DNA from: Pseudoclavibacter sp. AY1H1
GTDB lineage: Bacteria; Actinomycetota; Actinomycetes; Actinomycetales; Microbacteriaceae
NCBI RefSeq assembly: GCF_002931055.1
Contig: NZ_PSXX01000010.1
Span: 1 to 64,000, forward strand
Direction of reading: 5' to 3'
Length of the DNA stretch: 64,000 bases
Shown in pieces: positions 45,346 to 53,862 of the stretch (its first letter is position 1; every line of letters starts with the position of its first letter). The position numbers and the translations under genes are program-made. The notes under the pieces were generated by a model, which did not search any database, had not been told where the DNA came from, and saw only the letters and a list, made by a program, of their open reading frames with translations.

Positions 45346-46178
45346 CAGATCGTCTCCCCGGCGTCGGCGAGGAGCGTGCTGCCGGTCATGATCATCGACA
45401 GATCACTGGCGGCGAACAGCACGACGCGCGCGATGTCATCCGGAGTGCCGGTGCGGCCGATCAAGCTGTGGTTCATGACGTCGAGCTCCGGCAGTTCCAC
45501 GCCGGCGGCCTTCGCGGCTTCCATGCCGGCGGCGGCAGCGGCGATATTGCCCTCGGTCGGCACGTAGCTCGGGGCGACCCCGAGGACGCGGATCCCCATG
45601 GGAGCGAGATCGAGCGCGAGCGACTTCGTGAGTCCGCGTTCCGCGTGCTTCGAACTTGCGTAGGCGGCCATGCCGGGGAATCCGACCGTGAACCCCGCTG
45701 TCGAGATGACGTTGACGATCACGCCGCCGGAGGTGTTCCCGCTCATGTGCTTCGCCGCCTCGCGGGAGCCGAGGAAGGTGCCTCGGGCGTTCACCGCGAA
45801 GACCTGGTCCCACATCTCGACCGGCATGTCGAGGACGGGGGCGTTCGGGGAGATGCCCGCGTTGTTGACCCAGATATCGATTCCTCCGAGCTCAGCGGCG
45901 GCGCGGGCGGCTGCGGCGGAGATGGAGTCGGGGACGCTCACGTCTGCGGCGGCGCCCATGGCGCGGGTGCCGTGCTTGGCGGCGATCTCGTCAGCTGCGG
46001 CTGTCGCACGGGTCGCGTCGAGATCGACGATGAGCAGATCTGCACCGGCTTCGGCGAGTCGTTCGCAGATGGCCCGCCCCAGGCCCTGGGCGCCTCCGGT
46101 CACGACGGCGCGCCGTCCTCTGAGTGAGACGAGGTCCGAGATCGGGGCGTTCGAGACGTCGGGGAGCGGATGCGGCAT
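45345..46178 (-). CDS. SDR family oxidoreductase
   Basis: A 277-residue classical short-chain dehydrogenase. Cofactor loop VTGGAQGLGRAICERLA (about residues 26-42), NNAG at about 108, catalytic serine in VISTAGF and YASSK as the Tyr-Lys pair (about 173-177). First gene of a two-SDR operon, divergent from a TetR gene; an inverted repeat in the gap is the likely operator. The position between rhamnosidase-type enzymes and the rhamnose-type transporter suggests sugar or sugar-acid oxidation, as inference only. Confidence 0.9.
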   Translation of the reverse strand: MPHPLPDVSNAPISDLVSLRGRRAVVTGGAQGLGRAICERLAEAGADLLIVDLDATRATAAADEIAAKHGTRAMGAAADVSVPDSISAAAARAAAELGGIDIWVNNAGISPNAPVLDMPVEMWDQVFAVNARGTFLGSREAAKHMSGNTSGGVIVNVISTAGFTVGFPGMAAYASSKHAERGLTKSLALDLAPMGIRVLGVAPSYVPTEGNIAAAAAGMEAAKAAGVELPELDVMNHSLIGRTGTPDDIARVVLFAASDLSMIMTGSTLLADAGETI

Positions 46179-46202
46179 GAGACCTCCACGTTGAGTTCAG
46201 GC

Positions 46203-46229
46203 GAGTATTGGCAGAGTATGTCAATACTC
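46203..46229. promoter_or_regulatory. TetR operator candidate in the SDR/TetR divergent region
   Basis: GAGTATTG (46203-46210) and CAATACTC (46222-46229) form a perfect 8-bp inverted repeat with an 11-base spacer, just upstream of the SDR start (46178) and of the TetR start (46253). Placement suits control of both genes. Confidence 0.6.
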
Positions 46230-46252
46230 CGGACCCGGCAAGGAGCAACAAT

Positions 46253-46903
46253 GTGGACATGAGTGAGACACGTCGGCCCGGGCGACCCGCGTCTGCAGAT
46301 CCGCGCCAGCTCCGCGTGCAGATGCTGGAGATCATCCTCCGCGAGGGGTATGAGCACGTCACCATGGCGCAGCTCGCCGCCGAGGCGGGCATCAGCCTGC
46401 GCACCCTGCATCGGTACTTTCCGGCCAAGGGTGACATCGTCTGGTTGGGTGCCGAGGGTGGGCACGAAGCGCTCAGGCGCGAGCTCGACGCGGTCGACCA
46501 GGGGCTGGCGCCCCTCCAGGCGCTCGCCGTCGCTGTCGGTAGGGTCTTCGACCTCGAGGTCGAGGAGGAGCCGACCGCACGCCTCCGGCTCCGCGCCATC
46601 GCCGCGATGCCTCCAGGGCAGTCTTCGCGCCCGGATGCCTATCTCGGCTGGCGGCAAGAGGTCGCCGTGTTCCTGGCGCGCAGGGGCGGACTGCATCCGG
46701 ACGGCCTTGTTGCGCGTGCCGCGAGTGCGGCCGTGCAGGCTGCCATGGCCGAGGCGCTCTCCTGGTGGGCGACCGAGGCGGGCGCAGATGAGGCCGCCCA
46801 CACTGCCGTCGCGCGAGCTTTCCAGGGGTTGGAGGGGCTGTTGGGGTCAGCTTCCGAGGAGCGCGGCACGCCCTCCGGTAACAACTCTGCATCCTTGGCT
46901 TGA
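46253..46903 (+). CDS. TetR family transcriptional regulator
   Basis: A 216-residue TetR regulator beginning VDMSETRRPGRPAS from GTG 46253, which has AGGAG seven bases upstream; ATG 46259 is the alternative. The helix-turn-helix is TMAQLAAEAGISLRTLHRYF (about residues 38-57). It is divergent from the SDR pair and probably represses them and itself through the AGTATTG/CAATACT repeat. It is followed by the rhamnose-type ABC operon on the same strand after 145 bases. Confidence 0.88.
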   Translation: MDMSETRRPGRPASADPRQLRVQMLEIILREGYEHVTMAQLAAEAGISLRTLHRYFPAKGDIVWLGAEGGHEALRRELDAVDQGLAPLQALAVAVGRVFDLEVEEEPTARLRLRAIAAMPPGQSSRPDAYLGWRQEVAVFLARRGGLHPDGLVARAASAAVQAAMAEALSWWATEAGADEAAHTAVARAFQGLEGLLGSASEERGTPSGNNSASLA

Positions 46904-46943
46904 CGTTTTCTGCGAGCGTCGCGTAGTGTCGCATCCAGTCGCT

Positions 46944-46955
46944 TGAAACGATTCA
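46944..46955. promoter_or_regulatory. Operator-like site upstream of the rhamnose-type ABC operon
   Basis: TGAAACGATTCA, about 94 bases upstream of the ATPase GTG start, the same 12-mer as at 44493-44504. The palindromic half-sites TGAA/TTCA around ACGA are typical for LacI-family operators. Confidence 0.6.
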
Positions 46956-47048
46956 CAAAGTCCGTGAAACAGCAGGCAGGCTCACGCCGCTCACCACCGA
47001 GCACCCCTCAACACCCCCGCAATACTCAACGAAGAGAACGGAGCCACC

Positions 47049-48557
47049 GTGACGAGTTCGCAAGTCGTACTCGAGCTGCGCGATGTGCAGAAGTCATTCG
47101 GATCCGTCGTCGCACTCCGATCCGGCACGATCGCCGTCGAGTCCGGTTCCATCCACGCACTCGTGGGTGAGAACGGCGCCGGCAAGTCCACGCTCGTCAA
47201 GATCGTCGCTGGCCTCTACCAGCGCGACGCCGGCACCTTCCAGCTCGGCGGCGAAGACGTCAACTTCACATCCACGGCCCAGTCGAAGGCCGCGGGCGTC
47301 GCGGTCATCTACCAGGAGCCGACGCTCTTCCCCGACCTCTCGGTCACCGAGAACATCTTCATGGGCCGCCAGCCCACGAACCGCTTCGGCCGCATCAACC
47401 GCTCGGCGATGCGCGACGAGGCGAAGGCGCTGTTCGCCAGACTCGGCGTGAACATCGACCCCGACCGCCCCGCCGAAGGCCTCTCCATCGCCGACCAGCA
47501 GGTCATCGAGATCGCCAAGGCCGTCTCGCTCAACGCGCGGGTGCTCATCATGGACGAGCCGACCGCCGCCCTCTCCGGCGTCGAGGTCGACCGGCTCTTC
47601 GCCATCGCCCGCAGCCTGCGCGACGAGGGCCGCGGCCTCATGTTCATCTCCCACCGCTTCGACGAGGTCTTCGCCCTCTGCGACAAGGTCACCGTCATGC
47701 GCGACGGCAGCTACATCGCGACGAACCTCATCAGCGAGACGACCGTGGATGCGCTCGTGCAGCAGATGGTCGGCCGCGAGGTCACCGAGCTGTTCCCGAA
47801 GCAGGAAGCCGTCATCGGCGAGCCAGTGCTCGTCGTCGAGGACCTCGAGAGCCCCGGCGTCTTCCACGACATCAACTTCACCGTCCGCTCCGGCGAGATC
47901 GTCGGCCTCGCCGGCCTCGTCGGCGCCGGCCGCAGCGAGGTCGCCCGCGCCGTGTTCGGGGTCGACAAGTACAAGTCGGGTCGCGTCAGCGTCGAGGGCA
48001 AGGTCGTCAAGCCGGGCTCGCCCGTCGCCGCCATGCAGGCCGGCCTCGCGCTCATCCCAGAAGACCGCCGCAAGCAGGGCCTCGTCGTCGACTCCGGAGT
48101 CGGCGAGAACATCACGAGCGTCATCCTGAACCAGCTCACGAAGCTCGGCGTCATCAGCGGCCGCAAGCAGCACGACGACGCCCGCACCTGGGCGACCAAG
48201 CTCGAAGTGAAGGCGCAGGCGCTCGACACGATCGCCGGCACCCTCTCGGGCGGCAACCAGCAGAAGGTCGTCATCGCCAAGTGGCTCGCGACGAACCCCA
48301 AGCTCCTCATCATCGATGAGCCGACACGAGGAATCGACGTCGGCACCAAGTCAGAAGTGCACCGCCTGCTCTCCGAGCTCGCGGGCACCGGAATGGGAAT
48401 CCTCATGATCTCCTCGGAGCTCCCAGAGGTCCTCGGCATGGCAGACCGCGTGCTCGTCATGCACGAAGGCCGCATCGCCCAGGAAATCGACCGCAGCCAG
48501 GCGACCAGCGAAAGCGTCATGCGCGCCGCGACCGGCGCAGTGACGGTGGTGCTCTGA
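47049..48557 (+). CDS. rhaT: Rhamnose-type sugar ABC transporter, ATP-binding protein
   Basis: A 502-residue double ATPase of the RbsA/XylG/RhaT kind. The first domain has an intact Walker A (GENGAGKSTLVK, about residues 40-51), IYQEPTLFPDL and Walker B LIMDEPTAALSG. The second has the degenerate Walker A GLVGAGRSE typical of the family, signature LSGGNQQKVVIAKWL and LLIIDEPTRGIDVG. It powers uptake through the two permeases encoded next, with translation overlaps. Rhamnose is inferred from the mutarotase at the operon end; the ATPase alone would fit any CUT2 sugar. Confidence 0.9.
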   Translation: MTSSQVVLELRDVQKSFGSVVALRSGTIAVESGSIHALVGENGAGKSTLVKIVAGLYQRDAGTFQLGGEDVNFTSTAQSKAAGVAVIYQEPTLFPDLSVTENIFMGRQPTNRFGRINRSAMRDEAKALFARLGVNIDPDRPAEGLSIADQQVIEIAKAVSLNARVLIMDEPTAALSGVEVDRLFAIARSLRDEGRGLMFISHRFDEVFALCDKVTVMRDGSYIATNLISETTVDALVQQMVGREVTELFPKQEAVIGEPVLVVEDLESPGVFHDINFTVRSGEIVGLAGLVGAGRSEVARAVFGVDKYKSGRVSVEGKVVKPGSPVAAMQAGLALIPEDRRKQGLVVDSGVGENITSVILNQLTKLGVISGRKQHDDARTWATKLEVKAQALDTIAGTLSGGNQQKVVIAKWLATNPKLLIIDEPTRGIDVGTKSEVHRLLSELAGTGMGILMISSELPEVLGMADRVLVMHEGRIAQEIDRSQATSESVMRAATGAVTVVL

Positions 48558-49609
48558 TGACCACGACCACCACCCAGGGGCCGCACCCCACCGCCGGCGC
48601 GCCCATGCCGCCCAAGAAGGCCATCCGCTTCGGCAACTTCGGCAAGGCCCGCGAGCTCGGCATCCTCCTCGCCCTCGCGGTCGTCCTCATCGTCGCGACC
48701 ATCGCCAACCCGAACTTCCTCTTCAGCCCCGACGGCTGGAGAGACCTGTTCCTCACGCCGTCCATCCTGCTGCTCGTCGCAGTCGGCCAGGCGATCGTGC
48801 TCATCACCCGCAACGTCGACCTGTCGGTCGGCTCCGTGATCGGCCTCACCGCCTTCCTCACGGGCCGCCTGTTCATCGACTACCCGGGCATCCCCATCCC
48901 CGTCGTCGTCGTCGCGGCAGTGCTGTTCGGCGCGATCCTCGGCTTCGTCAACGGCGCACTCGTCGCCTACGTGCGAGTGCCGGCCATGGTGATCACGCTG
49001 GGCACGCTCTACGCGTACCGAGGCATCAACGTCATGTGGGCCGGCTCGAGCCGCATCAACGCGAGCGACATGCCCCGCGACTTCCTCGCACTCGGCACGG
49101 GTCAGATCCTGACCATCCCGATCCTCACGATCATCGCCGTCATCGTGCTCGCCATCGCCGCCTGGGTCATGAAGAACACGCGAGCGGGCCGCGAGTTCTA
49201 CGCCATCGGCTCAGACCCGGACGCCGCGAAGCTCTACGGCCTCCCCGACGTGCGCCGCGTGCTCACCGCGTTCGTGCTCTCGGGCGCACTCGCCGGCCTC
49301 GCCGGTGTCTTCTACGCCGCCCGCTACGGCACGGTCAGCTCGCAGGCCGGTGCCGGTTGGGAACTGGATGCGGTGGGCGCTGCCGTCATCGGAGGCGTCG
49401 CCATCACCGGCGGCGTCGGAACCCTGTGGGGCGCCGCCATCGGCGCGATGCTCCTCATGACCATCAACCGAGTACTCCCGCTCGTCGGTATCCCGGACTT
49501 CTGGCAGCGCGCCGTCGTCGGTGTGCTCATCCTCGCCGCGATCGTGCTCGATCGCGTCCTCGCCATCCGTCAATCCCGCAAGCTCGTCGAAGCGAGGGAG
49601 GAATCATGA
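48557..49609 (+). CDS. rhaP: Rhamnose-type sugar ABC transporter permease
   Basis: A 350-residue CUT2 permease with about ten membrane helices. QAIVLITRNVDLSVGSVIGL (about residues 92-111) is the conserved helix of the RbsC/XylH family, and VTGGVGTLWGAAIG-like residues mark the cytoplasmic coupling region near 290. The ATG overlaps the ATPase stop (TGATG). It partners with the next gene as the second half of a heterodimeric pore, as in rhaSTPQ systems. Confidence 0.9.
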   Translation: MTTTTTQGPHPTAGAPMPPKKAIRFGNFGKARELGILLALAVVLIVATIANPNFLFSPDGWRDLFLTPSILLLVAVGQAIVLITRNVDLSVGSVIGLTAFLTGRLFIDYPGIPIPVVVVAAVLFGAILGFVNGALVAYVRVPAMVITLGTLYAYRGINVMWAGSSRINASDMPRDFLALGTGQILTIPILTIIAVIVLAIAAWVMKNTRAGREFYAIGSDPDAAKLYGLPDVRRVLTAFVLSGALAGLAGVFYAARYGTVSSQAGAGWELDAVGAAVIGGVAITGGVGTLWGAAIGAMLLMTINRVLPLVGIPDFWQRAVVGVLILAAIVLDRVLAIRQSRKLVEAREES

Positions 49610-50679
49610 CCGCTCTCACGACCCCAACGTCGTCCGCTGCAACGCAGCGCACCATCGAGAACTACTCGCAGCCAGCCTGGCGTCGGATGCTGTTCACTCG
49701 CGAGATGGCGATCGTCGCCCTCCTCGTCGTGGTGTGCGTCGTCTCGATGTCCGCGGTCAAGGGCTTCTCGCAGCCCATCACCATCACGTACCTGCTCATG
49801 GACGTCGCCGCGGTACTCATCATCGCCCTGCCGATGACGCTCATCATGATCACGGGCGAGATCGACCTGTCGGTCGGCTCCATGGTCGGCCTCTCGAGCG
49901 TCACCACGGGTGCCCTCTACCAGGCTGGCGTGCCGTTCGAAATCGCCGCCCTCGCCGCCCTCATCGTCGGCGTCGTCGGCGGAGCCTTCAACGGCTTCCT
50001 CGTCACGAAGGTCGGCCTGCCGTCGCTCGCCGTCACGATCGGTACCCTCGCCCTCTTCCGCGGCATCGCGGTCGGCGTGCTCGGCACCGCCGCGGTCACC
50101 TCGTTCCCCGAGTTCTGGACGGACATCGCGAAGGCCAAGATCGTGGGCACGCCCATCCCGGCCATCATGATCCCGTTCCTCATCCTGCTCGCGATCTTCA
50201 TTATCGTGCTCCACTACACGCCCTTCGGCCGAGGCGTCTACGCCATCGGCCTCTCGAAGGAAGCCGCCCACTTCTCGGGAGTGCCCGTCGGCCGCACGAA
50301 GTTCGTCCTCTTCGTGCTCGCAGGCGGCCTCGCCGCCCTCGCCGGCATCTACTTCACGCTGCGCTACGGCTCAGCGCGAGGCGACAACGCGACCGGCCTC
50401 GAACTGCAGGTCATCGCAGCCGTCGTCCTCGGTGGCGTGTCCGTCTTCGGCGGACGCGGCAAGCTCTACGGAGTCGTCGCGGCAGTCCTCCTCATCGGCG
50501 TCCTCGCCAGCGCCCTGCGCCTCGCGAACGTCACCTCCGACGTCATCAACATCATCACCGGAGTGCTCCTCGTGGCCTCCGTCGTCGGAGCAAGCCTCCT
50601 GCCCAGGATCCGCCGCAAGCGGCCCAAGGCAGAGAAACCGCTGGTCGGCACGACCAGCGGGACAGTTCCCAAGGGCTGA
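49606..50679 (+). CDS. rhaQ: Rhamnose-type sugar ABC transporter permease
   Basis: A 357-residue CUT2 permease, the second in the operon. MTLIMITGEIDLSVGSMVGL (about residues 77-96) matches the conserved helix, and GGVSVFGGRGKLYGVVAA marks the coupling loop. The ATG at 49606 overlaps the previous stop by four bases. Two distinct permeases are the rule for rhamnose-type CUT2 transporters, whereas ribose systems use one. A 98-base gap separates it from the binding-protein gene. Confidence 0.9.
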   Translation: MTALTTPTSSAATQRTIENYSQPAWRRMLFTREMAIVALLVVVCVVSMSAVKGFSQPITITYLLMDVAAVLIIALPMTLIMITGEIDLSVGSMVGLSSVTTGALYQAGVPFEIAALAALIVGVVGGAFNGFLVTKVGLPSLAVTIGTLALFRGIAVGVLGTAAVTSFPEFWTDIAKAKIVGTPIPAIMIPFLILLAIFIIVLHYTPFGRGVYAIGLSKEAAHFSGVPVGRTKFVLFVLAGGLAALAGIYFTLRYGSARGDNATGLELQVIAAVVLGGVSVFGGRGKLYGVVAAVLLIGVLASALRLANVTSDVINIITGVLLVASVVGASLLPRIRRKRPKAEKPLVGTTSGTVPKG

Positions 50680-50777
50680 TCGCCTCCCAAGAACTGCAGC
50701 CCCACCTCGAACCCAACACGCAACACCCCAACCGTCGCCCGGAACACCGAGCGGCTCAGTACCCGAAGGGAACCCCC

Positions 50778-51809
50778 ATGAAGCTCGCAACGAAGCGGCT
50801 GAGCGCAGCAGGCGCACTCGCAGTAAGCGCTGCACTCGTGCTCACTGGATGCACCACCGGCGGCGACGACACCGCCGCAGGCGGCGGAGACACCGGCAAC
50901 CTCACCGTCACCTTCCTCCCGAAGAACCTCGGAAACCCCTACTTCGAGGCATCCTCCGTCGGCGGACAGGCAGCCGCCACCGAGTTCGGCGGAACGTTCG
51001 CCGAGGTCGGCCCGTCGGAAGCCACCCCCGACGCGCAGGTCAGCTACATCAACACGCTCACGCAGCAGGCCGTCGGCGGCATCGTCATCTCCGCCAACGA
51101 CCCCGAAGCGATCTGCGACGCCCTCAACGAGGCACGCGAAGCCGGCACGAAGGTCGTCACCTTCGACTCCGACACGAACCCCGAGTGCCGCGACCTGTTC
51201 GTGAACCAGGCAGACGCTGACGGCATCGCGAAGGCGCAGATCGACCTCATCGCCGAGCAGATCGGCGGATCTGGCGAGATCGCCATCCTCTCCGCCGCGG
51301 CCAACGCCACGAACCAGAACGCCTGGATCGAGAAGATGGAAGCGTACGTCGGCACCGAGTACCCCGACATCACCATCGTCGAGACCGTCTACGGCGACGA
51401 CGATGACCAGACCTCGTTCGATAAGACCGCCGCGCTCCTCCAGACGCACCCGAACCTCAAGGGCATCGTCTCGCCCACGACGGTCGGCATCGCGGCTGCG
51501 GCACGCTACATCCAGACCTCTGACTTCAAGGGCAAGGTCGCGGTGACCGGTCTCGGCACGCCGAACCAGATGCGCGAGTTCGTCGAAGACGGCACCGTCA
51601 CCTCGTTCGCGCTCTGGAACCCGGAAGACCTCGGCTACCTGTCGGCGTTCGCCGCCCAGGCGCTCATCGCCGGCGACATCACCGGCGCCGAGGGCGACAC
51701 CTTCGAAGCCGGCAAGCTCGGCGAGTACACGGTCGGCGCCGACGGCGTCGTCCTCCTCGGCGACCCCTTCGTCTTCGACAAGGCCAACATCGGCGACTTC
51801 AGCTTCTAG
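50778..51809 (+). CDS. rhaS: Rhamnose ABC transporter substrate-binding lipoprotein
   Basis: A 343-residue sugar-binding lipoprotein. The lipobox is AALVLTGCTTGG with Cys25 as lipid site. The mature part is a type 1 periplasmic-binding fold: LTVTFLPKNLGNPYFEASSV at the first strand and a rhamnose-binding-like pattern through VISANDPEAICDALNEAREA and TFDSDTNPECRDLFVNQAD. It captures the sugar outside the membrane and hands it to the two permeases. A GAAGGGAA ribosome site precedes ATG 50778. A hairpin after the stop may end or thin transcription before the mutarotase gene. Confidence 0.9.
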   Translation: MKLATKRLSAAGALAVSAALVLTGCTTGGDDTAAGGGDTGNLTVTFLPKNLGNPYFEASSVGGQAAATEFGGTFAEVGPSEATPDAQVSYINTLTQQAVGGIVISANDPEAICDALNEAREAGTKVVTFDSDTNPECRDLFVNQADADGIAKAQIDLIAEQIGGSGEIAILSAAANATNQNAWIEKMEAYVGTEYPDITIVETVYGDDDDQTSFDKTAALLQTHPNLKGIVSPTTVGIAAAARYIQTSDFKGKVAVTGLGTPNQMREFVEDGTVTSFALWNPEDLGYLSAFAAQALIAGDITGAEGDTFEAGKLGEYTVGADGVVLLGDPFVFDKANIGDFSF

Positions 51810-51872
51810 GAGCTGAAGAGCTTTTCGAAGCAGGATGCGGGGGGCCAGTCGCCCCGCTGAGCTGAACTGCGG

Positions 51873-51905
51873 ACGCCGCGCCGGGACCATCTCCCGGCGC
51901 GGCGT
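51873..51905 (+). terminator. Hairpin between rhaS and rhaM
   Basis: A perfect 13-bp stem, ACGCCGCGCCGGG (51873-51885) with 51893-51905, and a seven-base loop, 64 bases after the rhaS stop. It could be a terminator or an attenuating hairpin, because the mutarotase gene follows on the same strand. Confidence 0.6.
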
Positions 51906-52031
51906 TCGCGCATCCCGGCCCAAGTCCCGGCGCGCGTCGTGGCCGCGGCCACGTCCGCGTCCGCGCGGTTCTGCCCGGCACGGTCCGGGGTCACGAAATC
52001 CGGGAACACGAACGCAGATAGGAAGAACCAC

Positions 52032-52364
52032 ATGCCAAGAATCGGATTCCAGCTGAAGGTCGCACCTCAGCACATCGACGAGTACGTGCGCCGTCACGCG
52101 GAGGTGTGGCCGGAGATGCTCGCCGAGATCGCCGCCGCCGGCCGCCGCAACTACTCCTTGTTCCTCGCTCCGGACGGCACCCTGTTCGGCAGCTACGACG
52201 TCGACGACGAGGCGGCCGCGAACGCCTACCTCGCAGCCTCGCCGGTCGCGGCGCGCTGGGAAGCGGACATGTCGCAGTTCTTCGACGGCCTCGAGGGCCG
52301 CGCCGACCAGGCGGCGTCGCCCCTCGTCGAGGTCTTCAACCTCGAAGACCAGCTCGGCGTGTAG
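52032..52364 (+). CDS. rhaM: L-rhamnose mutarotase
   Basis: A 110-residue RhaM/YiiL protein, the usual size. It interconverts alpha and beta anomers of L-rhamnose. Catalytic-type histidine and acidic residues are in VAPQHIDEYVRRHAEVWPEM (residues about 11-30), and RRNYSLFLAPDGTLFGSYDV follows the family. ATG 52032 has AGGAAG upstream. Its presence at the end of the CUT2 transporter operon is the best evidence that rhamnose is the imported sugar. No rhamnose isomerase or kinase is in the window, so breakdown genes are elsewhere or the oxidative route is used. Confidence 0.92.
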   Translation: MPRIGFQLKVAPQHIDEYVRRHAEVWPEMLAEIAAAGRRNYSLFLAPDGTLFGSYDVDDEAAANAYLAASPVAARWEADMSQFFDGLEGRADQAASPLVEVFNLEDQLGV

Positions 52365-52405
52365 CGGCCCGTCCCCGAGGCCTCGACGCTGCATCCATCG
52401 CCGAT

Positions 52406-52858
52406 GGGTCACTTTCACCCCGTTTTGGCGCCCGCTATGGGGTGAAAGTGACCCAATCGGCGGGGGTCGTGCTGTGGAGGGTTCGTCGACCGGGTCCTCC
52501 GCCGGGGATGGGGTGCTTTCGTCCCGCTCCGCTGCCGCATCTCCCGCGTCCGGCGTCGATGGAGACAGCTGCGCCCCGCTCCGCGTCGCATCGGCGTCCG
52601 CATCCGCCGCATCCCCCGTGGATGGGGCATCTTCGCCCCGTTTCGCCGCCCTGTCTGCCGCCGATAGGGCAGTTTCGCCCCGTTTTGGTGCCCGCTACGG
52701 GGTGAAAGTGACCCAGTGAGCGGAGGTCGGGGCGCGGAGGGTTTGTCGACCGGGTCCTCCGCCGGGATGGGGCGCTTTCGCCCCACTCGACGCTGCTTCT
52801 ATCGCCGATGGGTCAGTTTCACCCGGTTTTGGCGTCCCAGATGGGGTGAAAGTGACCC
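52406..52858. repeat. Array of three related inverted-repeat units
   Basis: Unit 1 has perfect 16-bp arms GGGTCACTTTCACCCC (52406-52421) and 52439-52454. Unit 2 (about 52671-52714) and unit 3 (52810-52858) repeat the layout: GGGYCASTTTCRCCC, a spacer with GTTTTGG, then GGGGTGAAAGTGACCC. Longer blocks after each (for example gtttgtcgaccgggtcctcc) also recur. The gap has no gene I can support; its minus-strand frame is only a translation of the repeat. The last unit runs into the coding end of the MocA-like gene. Confidence 0.8.
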
Positions 52859-53451
52859 AGTGAGCGGAGGTCGGGGCGCGGAGAGCGTGCCGCGACGGGA
52901 GGGGCGACCGGCTCGTCGATGTCGCGGCCGTGCCACAGGTCGCCGCACTCCACCACGACAGCGCCCTGCTCGGCCAGGTACCGGCCCGCGCCTCGGTCAC
53001 CGTCGAGCGTCGATGCGAGGGCGGCCCAGTGCGTGCGCCCGATGAGCACCGGATGCCCGGGCTCGCCGCGGTAGGTCGCCCGGGCGAGTACCCCACCCGC
53101 GCTGAGGACCCTCCGGCAGGACGCGACTGACAGGTCGGGCGTGTCGACGGGAACGAGCAGGACGGCGTCCGCGTCGGTCATGGCGGCAGCGTGCAGCGCG
53201 GCGCGGACCGAGGCGGCGAGCCCTCCAGACCACTCCGGCACGGGCACAACCGTCGCGCTCGCCGGTACGAGCGCGGCCGCCTCCGAGCGACCGGCGCCCA
53301 GGGCGACCAGCACATCAGAGCATCCGGCCTTGAGCAAGGTCCCCACGGCGCGCGCAACCCAGGGTGTGCCGTCGGGCAGGGATGCCAGGGCCTTCGGCCC
53401 GCCGAATCGCGACCCGGCGCCGGCCGCGAGGACGACTCCGCACACGTTCAT
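52819..53451 (-). CDS. MocA-like molybdopterin nucleotidyltransferase
   Basis: A 210-residue nucleotidyltransferase of the MobA/MocA group. The nucleotide-binding motif is LAAGAGSRFGGPKALASL (about residues 8-25), and VPVDTPDLS and RGEPGHPVLIGR fit the family's later motifs. MocA forms the cytosine dinucleotide of the molybdenum cofactor used by xanthine-dehydrogenase-type enzymes, which agrees with the xdh genes nearby. Its C-terminus, SLGHFHPIWDAKTG, is translated from the neighbouring repeat unit, so the original end has probably been replaced. The start region is partly duplicated upstream (53549-53642). Confidence 0.8.
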   Translation of the reverse strand: MNVCGVVLAAGAGSRFGGPKALASLPDGTPWVARAVGTLLKAGCSDVLVALGAGRSEAAALVPASATVVPVPEWSGGLAASVRAALHAAAMTDADAVLLVPVDTPDLSVASCRRVLSAGGVLARATYRGEPGHPVLIGRTHWAALASTLDGDRGAGRYLAEQGAVVVECGDLWHGRDIDEPVAPPVAARSPRPDLRSLGHFHPIWDAKTG

Positions 53452-53642
53452 TCGCGCACCGTCTTCCGCGCGGCTGGGGTGGATGCGCTTGGGTGGGTCT
53501 CGCCGCGGGTTTGGGTCGTGGGTCTGTTGGCGCGTCCGCTGCGTCGCGGACGGGCGCCGGCCGCGAGGACAACTCCGCAGACGTTCATTTGCGCACCGTC
53601 TTCCGCGCGGCTGGGGTGGATGCGCTTGGGTTGGTCTCGCCG
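53416..53642. repeat. Direct duplication of the MocA-like gene start
   Basis: Bases 53416-53507 recur at 53549-53642 with only a few differences. Each copy holds the last lines before and the first codons of the gene (MNVCGVVLAAGA). The upstream copy has lost the reading frame after about 14 residues and would give at most a short peptide. The rest of the gap 53452-53862 shows no gene. Confidence 0.75.
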
Positions 53643-53862
53643 CAGCTGCACGCCGCAGGCACGAGCCCAGGGTCCATCCGCGCCCCCGCCGCAGACCTGT
53701 GCTTTCGCCACCCGCATTCGCCAGCCCAGGCGCAGGAACCCGGACTGCGCACAACCCCCGCCAAGCCCCTGGCCCCGACCTCCGAACTCCGCAGCCCGAC
53801 CTCCGAACCTCGCCCCCAGCACCAGCACCAGCACCCCCACCCCACCCCGCACCCGTCACCGC

